Below are positions 53,387 through 61,195 of a stretch of 64,000 nt of DNA, in pieces (position 1 is the stretch's first letter; the number at the start of each line of letters is the position of its first letter). Position numbers and translations under genes: made by a program. Source of the DNA: Lysinibacillus sp. SGAir0095 (GTDB taxonomy: Bacteria; Bacillota; Bacilli; Bacillales_A; Planococcaceae). The notes below the pieces were generated by a model. That model was not told where the DNA came from and did no database searches. It saw only the letters and a program-made list of their open reading frames with translations. The stretch covers positions 3,286,001-3,350,000 of the forward strand of contig NZ_CP028083.1 in NCBI RefSeq assembly GCF_005491425.1, in the 5' to 3' direction.

Positions 53387-53645
53387 CACTTATGTCTCTC
53401 TTCCCTATTAATTTCAGGCATTACCGTTAACAACAAAGGAGAAATTACTCGTATGTGAGTAATTAGTTTAAATTTCAAACGTTAATTATAACACGTCTCT
53501 TAAATATAACAAATGATGTGGGGTAAATGATAATTTTTTTTGCTTTTGGCCTGCTCACAATATTTTTTACTTCTAAATCTTCTATATATGTTGCGCATCT
53601 TACATTGTAGGCTGTTATTTTAAATATAGACACTTTCTGTACCAA
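53387..53645. other. Intergenic region before hemZ
   Basis: AT-rich sequence that should hold the hemZ promoter. No small gene or strong palindrome is visible, and no confident promoter. Confidence 0.4.
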
Positions 53646-53647
53646 AT

Positions 53648-53692
53648 AAAAAAACCCAAAAGCTTAGATTAAGCTAAGCTCTTGGGTTTTTG
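53648..53692 (-). terminator. Terminator of yheA
   Basis: AACCCAA-A-AGCTTAG (53653-53667) pairs with CTAAGCT-C-TTGGGTT (53674-53689), followed on the minus strand by TTTTTTTATTT. Confidence 0.9.
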
Positions 53693-53701
53693 TTTACATG
53701 A

Positions 53702-54046
53702 TTACAGTCCATCGTATAAAGATTGAATAGGTTGAACCAGTATGCGATTTACTTCTTCGATTACTTTACTTAGTGCCATTTCAGCTTCTAGCATTGCTAG
53801 GATTACTGGGCTTGATTGTGCCAGTTGAGCAGTTTTCTGCGCGTATAGCAATTCGTCTTCAAGCAATTGTTCACCGTTCATTTGTTTTTGTTGAAGCTTC
53901 ATTTGTACATCACGGAAATTTGCAAATAAAACTCTTGCCTCTTCGTCAGCACGAACTGCTTCTACAGCATCCTTCAACACTTTAAATTCGTCTGTTTGAC
54001 GCATTGTTGCTTCTAATTTGTTGATGTCATTGTAAATGTTGATCAA
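53702..54046 (-). CDS. yheA: YheA/YlbF family protein
   Basis: A helical coiled-coil-like protein of about 115 residues of the YlbF/YmcA/YheA group, related to subunits of the RNase Y-linked Y-complex; YheA itself is uncharacterised. Seen is RQTDEFKVLKDAVEAVRADEEARVLFANFRDVQMKLQQKQMNGEQL. I prefer the TTG start at 54046, which follows GAGTGGG and gives a YheA-like beginning; the ATG six codons upstream has no clear ribosome site. It follows yheB by two bases, as in B. subtilis. Confidence 0.85.
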   Translation of the reverse strand: MINIYNDINKLEATMRQTDEFKVLKDAVEAVRADEEARVLFANFRDVQMKLQQKQMNGEQLLEDELLYAQKTAQLAQSSPVILAMLEAEMALSKVIEEVNRILVQPIQSLYDGL

Positions 54047-54066
54047 AATTTTTCCCACTCTCATTT

Positions 54067-55212
54067 TTAATTTAATAGATACACAATTAATCCTTGTACA
54101 ATACCGATTGCACCACCTAAAACAGCACCTAAGATGGTAATCATTTTCAACTCTTTGGAGGCAATGCTTAGCACAAGTTCTTCTAATTTCTCTAATGGGA
54201 AAGAGTCTACTTGTTCACGGACTACTTCGTCGAGATTTAAACGATTGACTACATCTTCCAGTTTGTTTTCAGCTTCCTTAAAGCCTCTATCAACTAATTT
54301 TGGCAATAGTTCATGTTTTGCATAATCATTACCTTGTGGCCAATAGTAGCTAATCGGCTGATTTAAATGCTCACGAATCTTCAGTTCTTTTTTCGCGTAA
54401 CCTTGGATGTTTTTTAAGATTGAATCAAAATCAACTTCTTCCAGGAAATTCATAATTGATTGCTGCTTAAATTTATCCCATTCCTGAGAGATAATAGTAA
54501 CTAATAAAATCTTTGTTCCAGGTGCTTTTAGGAAATTAATTAGTTCTCGCTGAATTTTCGAAACAATGGATGCAGAATCTCCTAAGAACATTTGAATCAT
54601 TCCACCGAAAGAGCCTTTGGAACCAAGGAAATCATCCATCATATTTTTAATCGTTATTTCACCTTTTGGAGAAAGGAAGTACTCCTCTCCTTTTTCTAAA
54701 ATATAAGTAACGACTTCAGGGATTTTTTTATCAATCACCTGATGGACATTGCTTGGCAGTAAAGCATCGATAGATTTTGTTGATAAAGTATTTTTGATTG
54801 AAAGGAATTGCTTTTCAATCATCACATCTACTCGTTGCTCAATCGTATCTGGTAATTGTTCAAAGCCACCCTGCTTTAGCCAATCATAAATTGTTTTATC
54901 ATTCGTAAAGATTGTGTCTTCCACTTTCCTCCTAGCAAATGTTAAAACAGTGGATTTGATTTCGTCATTAAAAAGCTTTTTTTGAAAAACCTCAGGTGTT
55001 AATAAATAATTTTTTACTGTGACACCAATTTGTTTCGATAATTCCTGACGCCGTTTAGGAATTAAACCAGGTGTAAATGGCAAACGCCACTTTTTAATAT
55101 AGAGTGCATTGTATGGTCGGAATAACATTTTAATGGCTAAAAAATTTGTAAAGCCACCAATGACTGCACCAACTACTGCCATAAAAATAATGGTAATCAC
55201 TGCATTTTCCAT
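54067..55212 (-). CDS. yheB: DUF445 family membrane protein YheB
   Basis: A 381-residue DUF445 protein with membrane helices at both ends (about 5-25 and 360-380, VIIAVLGGAIGIVQGLIVYLL-like) and a large helical soluble middle. The N-terminal GGFTNFLAIKMLFRPYNALY stretch is the family hallmark. Function unknown. ATG upstream of an AGAGGA-type site; operon with yheA. Confidence 0.88.
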   Translation of the reverse strand: MENAVITIIFMAVVGAVIGGFTNFLAIKMLFRPYNALYIKKWRLPFTPGLIPKRRQELSKQIGVTVKNYLLTPEVFQKKLFNDEIKSTVLTFARRKVEDTIFTNDKTIYDWLKQGGFEQLPDTIEQRVDVMIEKQFLSIKNTLSTKSIDALLPSNVHQVIDKKIPEVVTYILEKGEEYFLSPKGEITIKNMMDDFLGSKGSFGGMIQMFLGDSASIVSKIQRELINFLKAPGTKILLVTIISQEWDKFKQQSIMNFLEEVDFDSILKNIQGYAKKELKIREHLNQPISYYWPQGNDYAKHELLPKLVDRGFKEAENKLEDVVNRLNLDEVVREQVDSFPLEKLEELVLSIASKELKMITILGAVLGGAIGIVQGLIVYLLN

Positions 55213-55342
55213 TTAAATCCTCTCATTTCTTTCAAACTCGTACCTATTATATCAGAGTCAGGTCTTATAAAGAAATATTAGCCATTCTTCTTAACTTTTA
55301 GTACGATTAGCTTATGTTGAAAGTTTCAGGAGGGGGATATGT

Positions 55343-55552
55343 ATGATTCAACATTTTCATTTTAAGCCTTTATTCGAAAACAATATACTGCCGGGGTGGG
55401 CGATTTCGTTTTATTACAAACAACAATTATATAAAGGTGAATACAAAAAAGATGGACAAATCGTTTGGATAGGAGACAAACCTGCAAACAACGAGCTTCC
55501 AACTGTTGAAAAAATGATTCACGAGTTAATGTTATTCCATGTCTATGATTGA
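55343..55552 (+). CDS. yheE: YheE family protein
   Basis: A 69-residue soluble protein (MIQHFHFKPLFENNILPGWAISFYY ... MIHELMLFHVYD) matching YheE of B. subtilis, of unknown function; its SASP-like name in older lists is not supported. ATG behind AGGAGGGGG. Adjacent to yheB in the divergent position, which supports the family assignment by synteny. Confidence 0.85.
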   Translation: MIQHFHFKPLFENNILPGWAISFYYKQQLYKGEYKKDGQIVWIGDKPANNELPTVEKMIHELMLFHVYD

Positions 55553-55636
55553 TTAAGATGAGGAAAATCAAAAAATAGAGTTTGTTATGATGCAGCATCT
55601 TTCTTGAGATTTCCTAGACATTTAATTTCCTATGCC

Positions 55637-55673
55637 AAAAAGCGAGCTCATCCGAAGTGGACTCGCTTTTAAT
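55637..55673. terminator. Terminator between yheE and the MFS gene
   Basis: AAAAGCGAG (near 55638) pairs with CTCGCTTTT (55662-55670) across a partly paired loop. It is A-rich on the left and T-rich on the right, so it can serve both convergent genes. Confidence 0.75.
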
Positions 55674-55674
55674 C

Positions 55675-56946
55675 TTACTCTTCCTTCACCTTGTACTTCC
55701 TACTAAAAACCAGATAGAAATACGTAGAAGCTATTAAATACAGACAGCCTGTAATTGAAAATGTATAAGCATAGCCCCAATAATTTCCATAGGTTGTTAC
55801 AAGCCAAGCAGCCGGCAGACCCATTGTCGCCCATCCAACGTTAAATACCATCTGACTTACAGAATTCGCAAGCCCCTTATATTTGTTATGAACGACATCC
55901 ATCGCTATTGCACTTTGGATTGGATTTCCTGCATTCATTAAAGCTTGGCGCATTAAAAAACCTATTGAAGCAATAAGCAAAGAATTCGTAAAGGCTGTTA
56001 AAAAGAGAAACGGAATGGATAATAACTGAAAAATTACTAATGCCCGAACCTTTCCTACTCTTTTTACAAGTAAAGGCCCAATTAGCATTGCAACAGCTGT
56101 CATCGCAGAACCCAATGCAATTATTAGTCCTACATAGGAATTTGAAGCATCAAATCGATTTGCAAAGTACAAATTTAAATATGGAATGACTAATCCTGAG
56201 CCTGTTCCAATTAATAAGTTGGCAACCCCAAATAGGAGTATCATTACAAAATTCTTCTTAAAACTACTATCCTCCAAATCATCTGACTCTTTAGTTGAGG
56301 TTAATCGACGCCCTTGTTTTTGATTTTCAGACTTTGAAGAGCTTAATGATAATAAAGGAATCAAACCAAATGCGAAGATAGCCGCTCCCAAAAGCAGAGA
56401 GATACGAATGCTCTCCACTTCCCCATACTGGAATAATAGTTGAGATCCATCTGCCACAAATCCCCCCAGCAAGTTTCCGATGACATTGGCAACTGTCGTA
56501 ATCGCAAAGTGAATGCTGAACAAATTCATTCTTTCAACAGGCTTTGAATTCTCGGCTAAAAAAGGAACACCAGAAACTTGAACAAACGCCCATACAAACC
56601 CAGTCAAAAAGGCAAACATTAAAATCGGCTGTTCAACAGAAACAATACTCCTCCCAAAAAGCATGAATGCTGAAATAAATGTTCCAACTAATAAAATGGA
56701 TTTTCGGCCAATACGATCGCTTATTATTCCAGCTGGTACTAGCATTAAAGCAGTTGCTAATGAAGTAATTGAAATGACACTACCATTTACTGCTTCCGAA
56801 TAACCTAACTCCTGAATGTAAAGATTGTACATTACACCAAAAACACCCATACCAATTTGTATGAGAATATTCGATAGCATGAACAACCTTATATTTCGAT
56901 CAAAAGACATGATATTCGAAAATCCTTCTTTAAGCCGTTTATACAT
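55675..56946 (-). CDS. MFS transporter
   Basis: A 423-residue transporter with about 12 membrane helices; the 2-3 loop motif is GIISDRIGRKSILLVG, and a charged central loop (SSSKSENQKQGRRLTSTKESDD) separates the two halves. It belongs to the drug/solute exporter-like MFS group, but no specific substrate can be read. It sits where B. subtilis has other yhe genes, so it is likely an accessory insertion. The ATG has GTGGTGGG nearby, a weak ribosome site. Confidence 0.8.
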   Translation of the reverse strand: MYKRLKEGFSNIMSFDRNIRLFMLSNILIQIGMGVFGVMYNLYIQELGYSEAVNGSVISITSLATALMLVPAGIISDRIGRKSILLVGTFISAFMLFGRSIVSVEQPILMFAFLTGFVWAFVQVSGVPFLAENSKPVERMNLFSIHFAITTVANVIGNLLGGFVADGSQLLFQYGEVESIRISLLLGAAIFAFGLIPLLSLSSSKSENQKQGRRLTSTKESDDLEDSSFKKNFVMILLFGVANLLIGTGSGLVIPYLNLYFANRFDASNSYVGLIIALGSAMTAVAMLIGPLLVKRVGKVRALVIFQLLSIPFLFLTAFTNSLLIASIGFLMRQALMNAGNPIQSAIAMDVVHNKYKGLANSVSQMVFNVGWATMGLPAAWLVTTYGNYWGYAYTFSITGCLYLIASTYFYLVFSRKYKVKEE

Positions 56947-57059
56947 GGCGCACCCACCACTTCCCGCACATATTTCGTTACCCTAAATATACGGTTTACG
57001 TTATAGATAGGCAATAGTATTTTCGATATATTAAAAAATTTCTTACATATTCATGATAA

Positions 57060-57093
57060 GAAAAAGAGTTGGTCCAGATCTCTGGACCAACTC
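57060..57093 (-). terminator. Terminator of the bmrCD operon
   Basis: GAGTTGGTCCAGA (57066-57078) pairs perfectly with TCTGGACCAACTC (57081-57093), followed on the minus strand by TTTTTCTTATC. Confidence 0.93.
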
Positions 57094-57099
57094 CATACT

Positions 57100-58833
57100 T
57101 TAATTTAATGCTCCTGCTTGCAATCGATACATAGTTTCGTAACGTCCACCTAACGCAACTAACTCTTCATGAGTTCCTCTTTCAACTATTTCTCCCTTAT
57201 CTAATACGAGAATTTGATCGGCATTCTTAATAGTAGACAAACGGTGTGCAATAATGAAAGTTGTTCTTCCTTTTTTCAATACTTCCATTGCATGCTGGAT
57301 AATTTCTTCTGTTTCTGTGTCAATATTTGATGTGGCTTCATCTAATATCAAAATGGCAGGGTCGAACGCCAATGCTCTTGCAAAGGAAATTAATTGACGC
57401 TGCCCTGAAGAAAGTGTACTTCCCTTCTCAATAACAGGCTCATCAATGCCCTTCTCAAGATTCTTTAATACTCGCTCTCCACCAACTGCTTCAAGGGCTT
57501 TTTCTACTGTTTCCCTCGAAATTCTTGGATCTCTTAAACTAACATTCGTTTCAATTGTTCCTGTGAATAAATAAGGATCCTGTAGCACAATGCCCATATG
57601 CTCACGGAAGGATTGACGTGGAATAGATAAAATGTTTTTCCCATCAATAATGATTTTTCCCTTTTGAGGGTCATAAAAGCGGAACAATAAATTCATTATC
57701 GAGCTTTTCCCTGAACCTGTATGACCAACAAGGGCAATCGTTTCGCCTTTTTTAGCTGAAAAGTTGATATTCTTTAATACATAATCATCCTCTTTATAGG
57801 CAAAGGATACATTCTCAAACACAACATTTCCTTCATATCTTGGAATCGATTCCTCGCTAACTGGCTCACCCTTGCGATCAAGCAGCTCAAACACGCGAGA
57901 ACCTGCTACAAGAGAACGTTCTAATTGTGAAAATTGATTGACGATATTTACTATTGGACCAAATAAACGTGTAATATAGTCCACAAACGCATAAAGAGTC
58001 CCTGCTGTAATAACTTCAACTGTTGTCATCGATTGTGTACCGAAATAATAAATAAAGATGACAAAGAAGACTAATCTTAAAACATGTACTAAATTGAACG
58101 ATGTTGCTGAATCTAAGAATAATAGCTTTCTTTGATATTCATAATGTTCATTATTCATTTCAGCAAATTCATCCTTCATTTGCTTTTCACGCTTGAACGC
58201 TTGAATAATCGTCATACCTTGAATAGATTCGTTAATCATTGCATTAATATCGGCAATTTTTGTGCGTACCACATGATTATACCTAGAAGCATATTTTCGA
58301 TAAGCAACCATCCAAATATAGATAATTGGCACAACAACCAATGCGACAAGGGCCATTTTCACATTTAAGATAAAGAGTGCTACATAAACTCCTAGAATCG
58401 ATATGAAGCTTGTTACAAATTGCGATAGCACTTGAACATACAAATTATGAATTGCCTCAGTATCATTTGTTACACGCGCAACAATTTTTCCAGCCGGTAA
58501 ATTATCGAAGTAATCAATCGACATCGTTTGAATATGGCCAAAGACATCCTTGCGCAGCTTTTGAATAATACGGTTCGCACCGATTTGTAAATAGATAAAC
58601 ATAAAATATCGCAGAATCGCCGTTGCAATCGATAAAACGAAAAACACAATAAGCAACTTCACAATCGGCTGAAGTTCAATTGAACCAGGCGTCATATAAT
58701 GATCAATAATATGCTTTGCAATAAACGGTCCAGCTAAATCTGTGAAAACAGCAATTGTCAACAACGCTAATCCAATATAGATTGGTTTTTTGAAATACAT
58801 TGCATATTTAAATAAACGTTTACTAGTACTCAT
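57100..58833 (-). CDS. bmrD: Multidrug ABC exporter subunit BmrD (YheH)
   Basis: One half of a heterodimeric multidrug exporter. Membrane domain about residues 1-310 with six helices, then the ATPase: Walker A GHTGSGKSS, signature LSSGQRQ, Walker B AILILDEATSNID with the catalytic Glu, H-loop AHRLSTI. The intact glutamate and the non-canonical LSSGQ are what is expected for BmrD in the asymmetric BmrC/BmrD pair. At 577 residues it is shorter than B. subtilis BmrD. It overlaps bmrC by four bases. Confidence 0.92.
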   Translation of the reverse strand: MSTSKRLFKYAMYFKKPIYIGLALLTIAVFTDLAGPFIAKHIIDHYMTPGSIELQPIVKLLIVFFVLSIATAILRYFMFIYLQIGANRIIQKLRKDVFGHIQTMSIDYFDNLPAGKIVARVTNDTEAIHNLYVQVLSQFVTSFISILGVYVALFILNVKMALVALVVVPIIYIWMVAYRKYASRYNHVVRTKIADINAMINESIQGMTIIQAFKREKQMKDEFAEMNNEHYEYQRKLLFLDSATSFNLVHVLRLVFFVIFIYYFGTQSMTTVEVITAGTLYAFVDYITRLFGPIVNIVNQFSQLERSLVAGSRVFELLDRKGEPVSEESIPRYEGNVVFENVSFAYKEDDYVLKNINFSAKKGETIALVGHTGSGKSSIMNLLFRFYDPQKGKIIIDGKNILSIPRQSFREHMGIVLQDPYLFTGTIETNVSLRDPRISRETVEKALEAVGGERVLKNLEKGIDEPVIEKGSTLSSGQRQLISFARALAFDPAILILDEATSNIDTETEEIIQHAMEVLKKGRTTFIIAHRLSTIKNADQILVLDKGEIVERGTHEELVALGGRYETMYRLQAGALN

Positions 58834-60575
58834 TCGCTAGGCACCTCCTCTAGCTGTTGGCGATCATATTGTTCCTTGTACCAGCCTTGTTTTTGAAGAA
58901 GCTCCTCATGTGTCCCTTCTTCGATTATTTGCCCTTCGTCCAATACGATTATTTGATCCGCATGCTGAACAGCCGATAAACGATGGGTCGTAATAATGGT
59001 CGTTTTCCCTTTTCTCACTCGGCCAATATTTTCAATGATTTTCGCTTCCGTTTTTGCATCTACAGCGGAAAGTGAATCATCTAAAATGAGGATTTCTGGA
59101 TTTTTAATCATGGCACGAGAAATCGAAACGCGTTGCTTTTGACCTCCTGAAAGAGATATTCCCTTTTCTCCCACTAGAGTTTCAAGACCCAAAGCTAGAT
59201 TTTTCAAATCATTTTCAAAGTAGGCAAGACGAACTGCTTCATCAATTTCCTCTTTTGTTGCATCTTCTTTTCCAAATAAAATGTTTTCTCGGATGGTTCT
59301 TGAGAATAATACATGATCTTGCGGAACATAGCCGATCCACTCAAGTAGCTGTTCTTTAGTTAACTTTGCAATATCAACGTTTCCAATGGTAAATTGACCT
59401 TCCGCTATTGGGTACTCTTTTAATAATTGCTTTACAAAGGTTGTTTTACCTGCACCAGTCTTCCCAACGATACCAAGTGTTTGACCTTGTTTTACATGTA
59501 AGGAAATATTGTGTAAGTTTTTCATTTGAGACATAGGATATTGGAATGAAAATTCATTAAACCCTAGAGATGTCGGATTTTTAACATCCTGTGGGGCGTT
59601 TGGATTTTTTACATCCTGCTCATAATCTAACGTTTCTTGAACTCGGTCCAGAGATGCATTCCCTTGCTGCATGACATTAATCAATTCACCGATTGCTATC
59701 ATTGGCCAAACAGCTAAACCTAAATAAACATTAAATGTTACAAGCTGCCCAACTGTCATTTCTCCATTAGATACAAGAAAAGCACCTAGCCCTAGTGCTA
59801 CAACATAACTAATACCAGTACCAACCTTTGTGATTGGACCAAATAGCGCATTAATTTTGGCAACATGGATATTTTTCTGATACACTTCTTCACTCATATC
59901 GGCAAAACGGTTTTCATCCTTCTTTTCTTGTACATAGGCGCGAATTACTCGAACACCTGAAACTGATTCAAGAACATTATCGTTCAGTTCACCAAAAGAA
60001 TCTTGCGCCTTCATATAGCGTTCGTGCACCATTTTCCCATAATACTGCATGAGTACAGCCATAATTGGGATTGGAAGCATTGAGAAAATCGTTAGCTTCC
60101 ATGAAATCAAGAATCCCATCGCCAAAATAATGGCCCCCATATAGATGGTAGAATCAAATAACGTCATAATCCCGAACCCTGCAGTTAACGAAACTGCATT
60201 TAAATCATTCGTAGCACGGGCCATTAAATCCCCAGTACGATTTTTTTCATAAAAGGTTGGCGTCATCTTTAAAAATTGGTGCATTAGTTTTTTTCGCAAA
60301 ATTCTTTCTAAAGAAAGTGCTCCACCAAATAATTGATACTGCCATGTAAAGTTAATCATATAACCGAATACTACAATCAACCCAAGCCATAATAGATAAT
60401 TTCTTAAAGAATCCTCAGTCATTGTCCCAAGTGCAATATCATCAATTGCCACCCCTATTATCCAAGGTGGGACAACTTCAATGACATTTGCAATGGTTAG
60501 TAAAACAACTGCGATCAAATATCTTTTCCAATAAGCCTTAAAAAACCACTTTAATTTAACTAATAATTCAAACAT
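58830..60575 (-). CDS. bmrC: Multidrug ABC exporter subunit BmrC (YheI)
   Basis: The other half. Six helices in the first 310 residues, then ATPase with Walker A GKTGAGKTT, signature LSGGQKQ, and Walker B EILILDDSLSAVD, where Asp replaces the catalytic Glu, the mark of the degenerate nucleotide site of BmrC. The protein starts MFELLVKLKWFFKAYWKRYLIAVVLL (581 residues). ATG behind AGGAGAAGG. It is preceded by a leader with two small ORFs and two terminators that probably controls the operon. Confidence 0.93.
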   Translation of the reverse strand: MFELLVKLKWFFKAYWKRYLIAVVLLTIANVIEVVPPWIIGVAIDDIALGTMTEDSLRNYLLWLGLIVVFGYMINFTWQYQLFGGALSLERILRKKLMHQFLKMTPTFYEKNRTGDLMARATNDLNAVSLTAGFGIMTLFDSTIYMGAIILAMGFLISWKLTIFSMLPIPIMAVLMQYYGKMVHERYMKAQDSFGELNDNVLESVSGVRVIRAYVQEKKDENRFADMSEEVYQKNIHVAKINALFGPITKVGTGISYVVALGLGAFLVSNGEMTVGQLVTFNVYLGLAVWPMIAIGELINVMQQGNASLDRVQETLDYEQDVKNPNAPQDVKNPTSLGFNEFSFQYPMSQMKNLHNISLHVKQGQTLGIVGKTGAGKTTFVKQLLKEYPIAEGQFTIGNVDIAKLTKEQLLEWIGYVPQDHVLFSRTIRENILFGKEDATKEEIDEAVRLAYFENDLKNLALGLETLVGEKGISLSGGQKQRVSISRAMIKNPEILILDDSLSAVDAKTEAKIIENIGRVRKGKTTIITTHRLSAVQHADQIIVLDEGQIIEEGTHEELLQKQGWYKEQYDRQQLEEVPSE

Positions 60576-60611
60576 TTATGCACCTTCTCCTAATTTGCTG
60601 TCCAATCCTAA

Positions 60612-60668
60612 CTATCCACTATCCGTACACTCACTTTTTAACAACTTTCTTGTGTAACGACTTTTCAT
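60612..60668 (-). CDS. Small ORF 2 in the bmrC leader
   Basis: An 18-codon ORF after the second attenuator terminator, beginning MKSRYTRKLL and ending in a Thr-Asp-Ser-Gly tail, with an excellent GGAAGAGGAGAGAGG ribosome site. It lies 36 bp before the bmrC start codon. Its basic sequence suggests a translated leader peptide or coupling ORF rather than a stable protein. This is inferred from ribosome site and position only. Confidence 0.6.
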   Translation of the reverse strand: MKSRYTRKLLKSECTDSG

Positions 60669-60705
60669 AATCCTCTCTCCTCTTCCATAATTTTCTATGC
60701 ATGCA

Positions 60706-60741
60706 CAAAAAAAGGCACCTATCCTCCTGTGAGATAGGTGC
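60706..60741 (-). terminator. Leader terminator 2 of bmrC
   Basis: GCACCTATC (60715-60723) pairs perfectly with GATAGGTGC (60733-60741). On the minus strand it is followed by CTTTTTTTG. It stands before the exporter gene, so it must be bypassed for expression, which implies attenuation. Confidence 0.85.
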
Positions 60742-60746
60742 TCATA

Positions 60747-60779
60747 GAAAAAGGATACAAGTATCCAATACCTGTATCC
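60747..60779 (-). terminator. Leader terminator 1 of bmrC
   Basis: GGATACAAGTA (60753-60763) pairs with TACCTGTATCC (60769-60779), one G-U pair, followed on the minus strand by TTTTTC. It lies 24 bases after the stop codon of the first leader ORF, close enough for a stalled ribosome to matter. Confidence 0.8.
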
Positions 60780-60802
60780 CCTCTTTAATTTATGCGCGTC
60801 CT

Positions 60803-60880
60803 TCATAAATATAAGAAAGCTTGAGGCAGGTTTGGATTAACGTATTTAATTGCTGGCGGCAATGTGTTTTTAATTTTCAT
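60803..60880 (-). CDS. Leader peptide ORF 1 of bmrC (BmrB-like position)
   Basis: A 25-codon ORF with a near-perfect AAAAGGAGG ribosome site, starting MKIKNTLPPAIKYV and ending in QAFLYL. It is encoded directly upstream of the two terminators. In B. subtilis, bmrB encodes a leader peptide in front of bmrCD whose translation, slowed by antibiotics, relieves termination; this ORF is in the same place but shorter and not obviously similar in sequence. Confidence 0.75.
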   Translation of the reverse strand: MKIKNTLPPAIKYVNPNLPQAFLYL

Positions 60881-60920
60881 AATCCTAACCTCCTTTTCTT
60901 ATATTTATAATTACAGTTAA

Positions 60921-60950
60921 AGCGTAGCATATCCATTTTTTGAAAGTCAA
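60921..60950 (-). promoter_or_regulatory. Candidate promoter of the bmrC leader
   Basis: On the minus strand TTGACT (60945-60950) is 18 bp before TACGCT (60921-60926), a good -35 and a poor -10, about 40 bp before leader ORF 1. Confidence 0.45.
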
Positions 60951-61144
60951 CAATTTTTAGAAAATAGAAATACTTTTGATATCATCTACACATTAACCGT
61001 CTATTCTATGATTTTCCATAAGTCAAAATGTCATAGATTAGTAAAATATTCTTTGGGACAATATATAGCCACTATTTGTATTTTCCCAGTAAATATTTTA
61101 TCATTGTATTATTCAATTATTTTTTATTATAGGAGGTGTACTCT

Positions 61145-61195
61145 TTGTTCGCACCCCTCATTCGGGCGAGGAGCAAAGAAAGTATTTGGACGTAG
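61145..61195 (+). CDS. Upstream mini-ORF of the CorC-like gene
   Basis: A TTG-started ORF of 16 codons with a perfect AGGAGGTG ribosome site eight bases upstream (61131-61138). It ends at TAG 61193-61195, overlapping the CorC-like start by ten bases in another frame. Its ribosome site can pair with CACCCCT at 61152-61158. It could couple translation or act as a regulatory leader. Not recognised as any known peptide. Confidence 0.5.
   Translation: MFAPLIRARSKESIWT

Noticed and set aside
61145-61195. A frameshift splitting the CorC-like gene
   Set aside because: The CorC-like protein is complete and begins at its normal N-terminal helix; the mini-ORF is extra sequence rather than a lost part.
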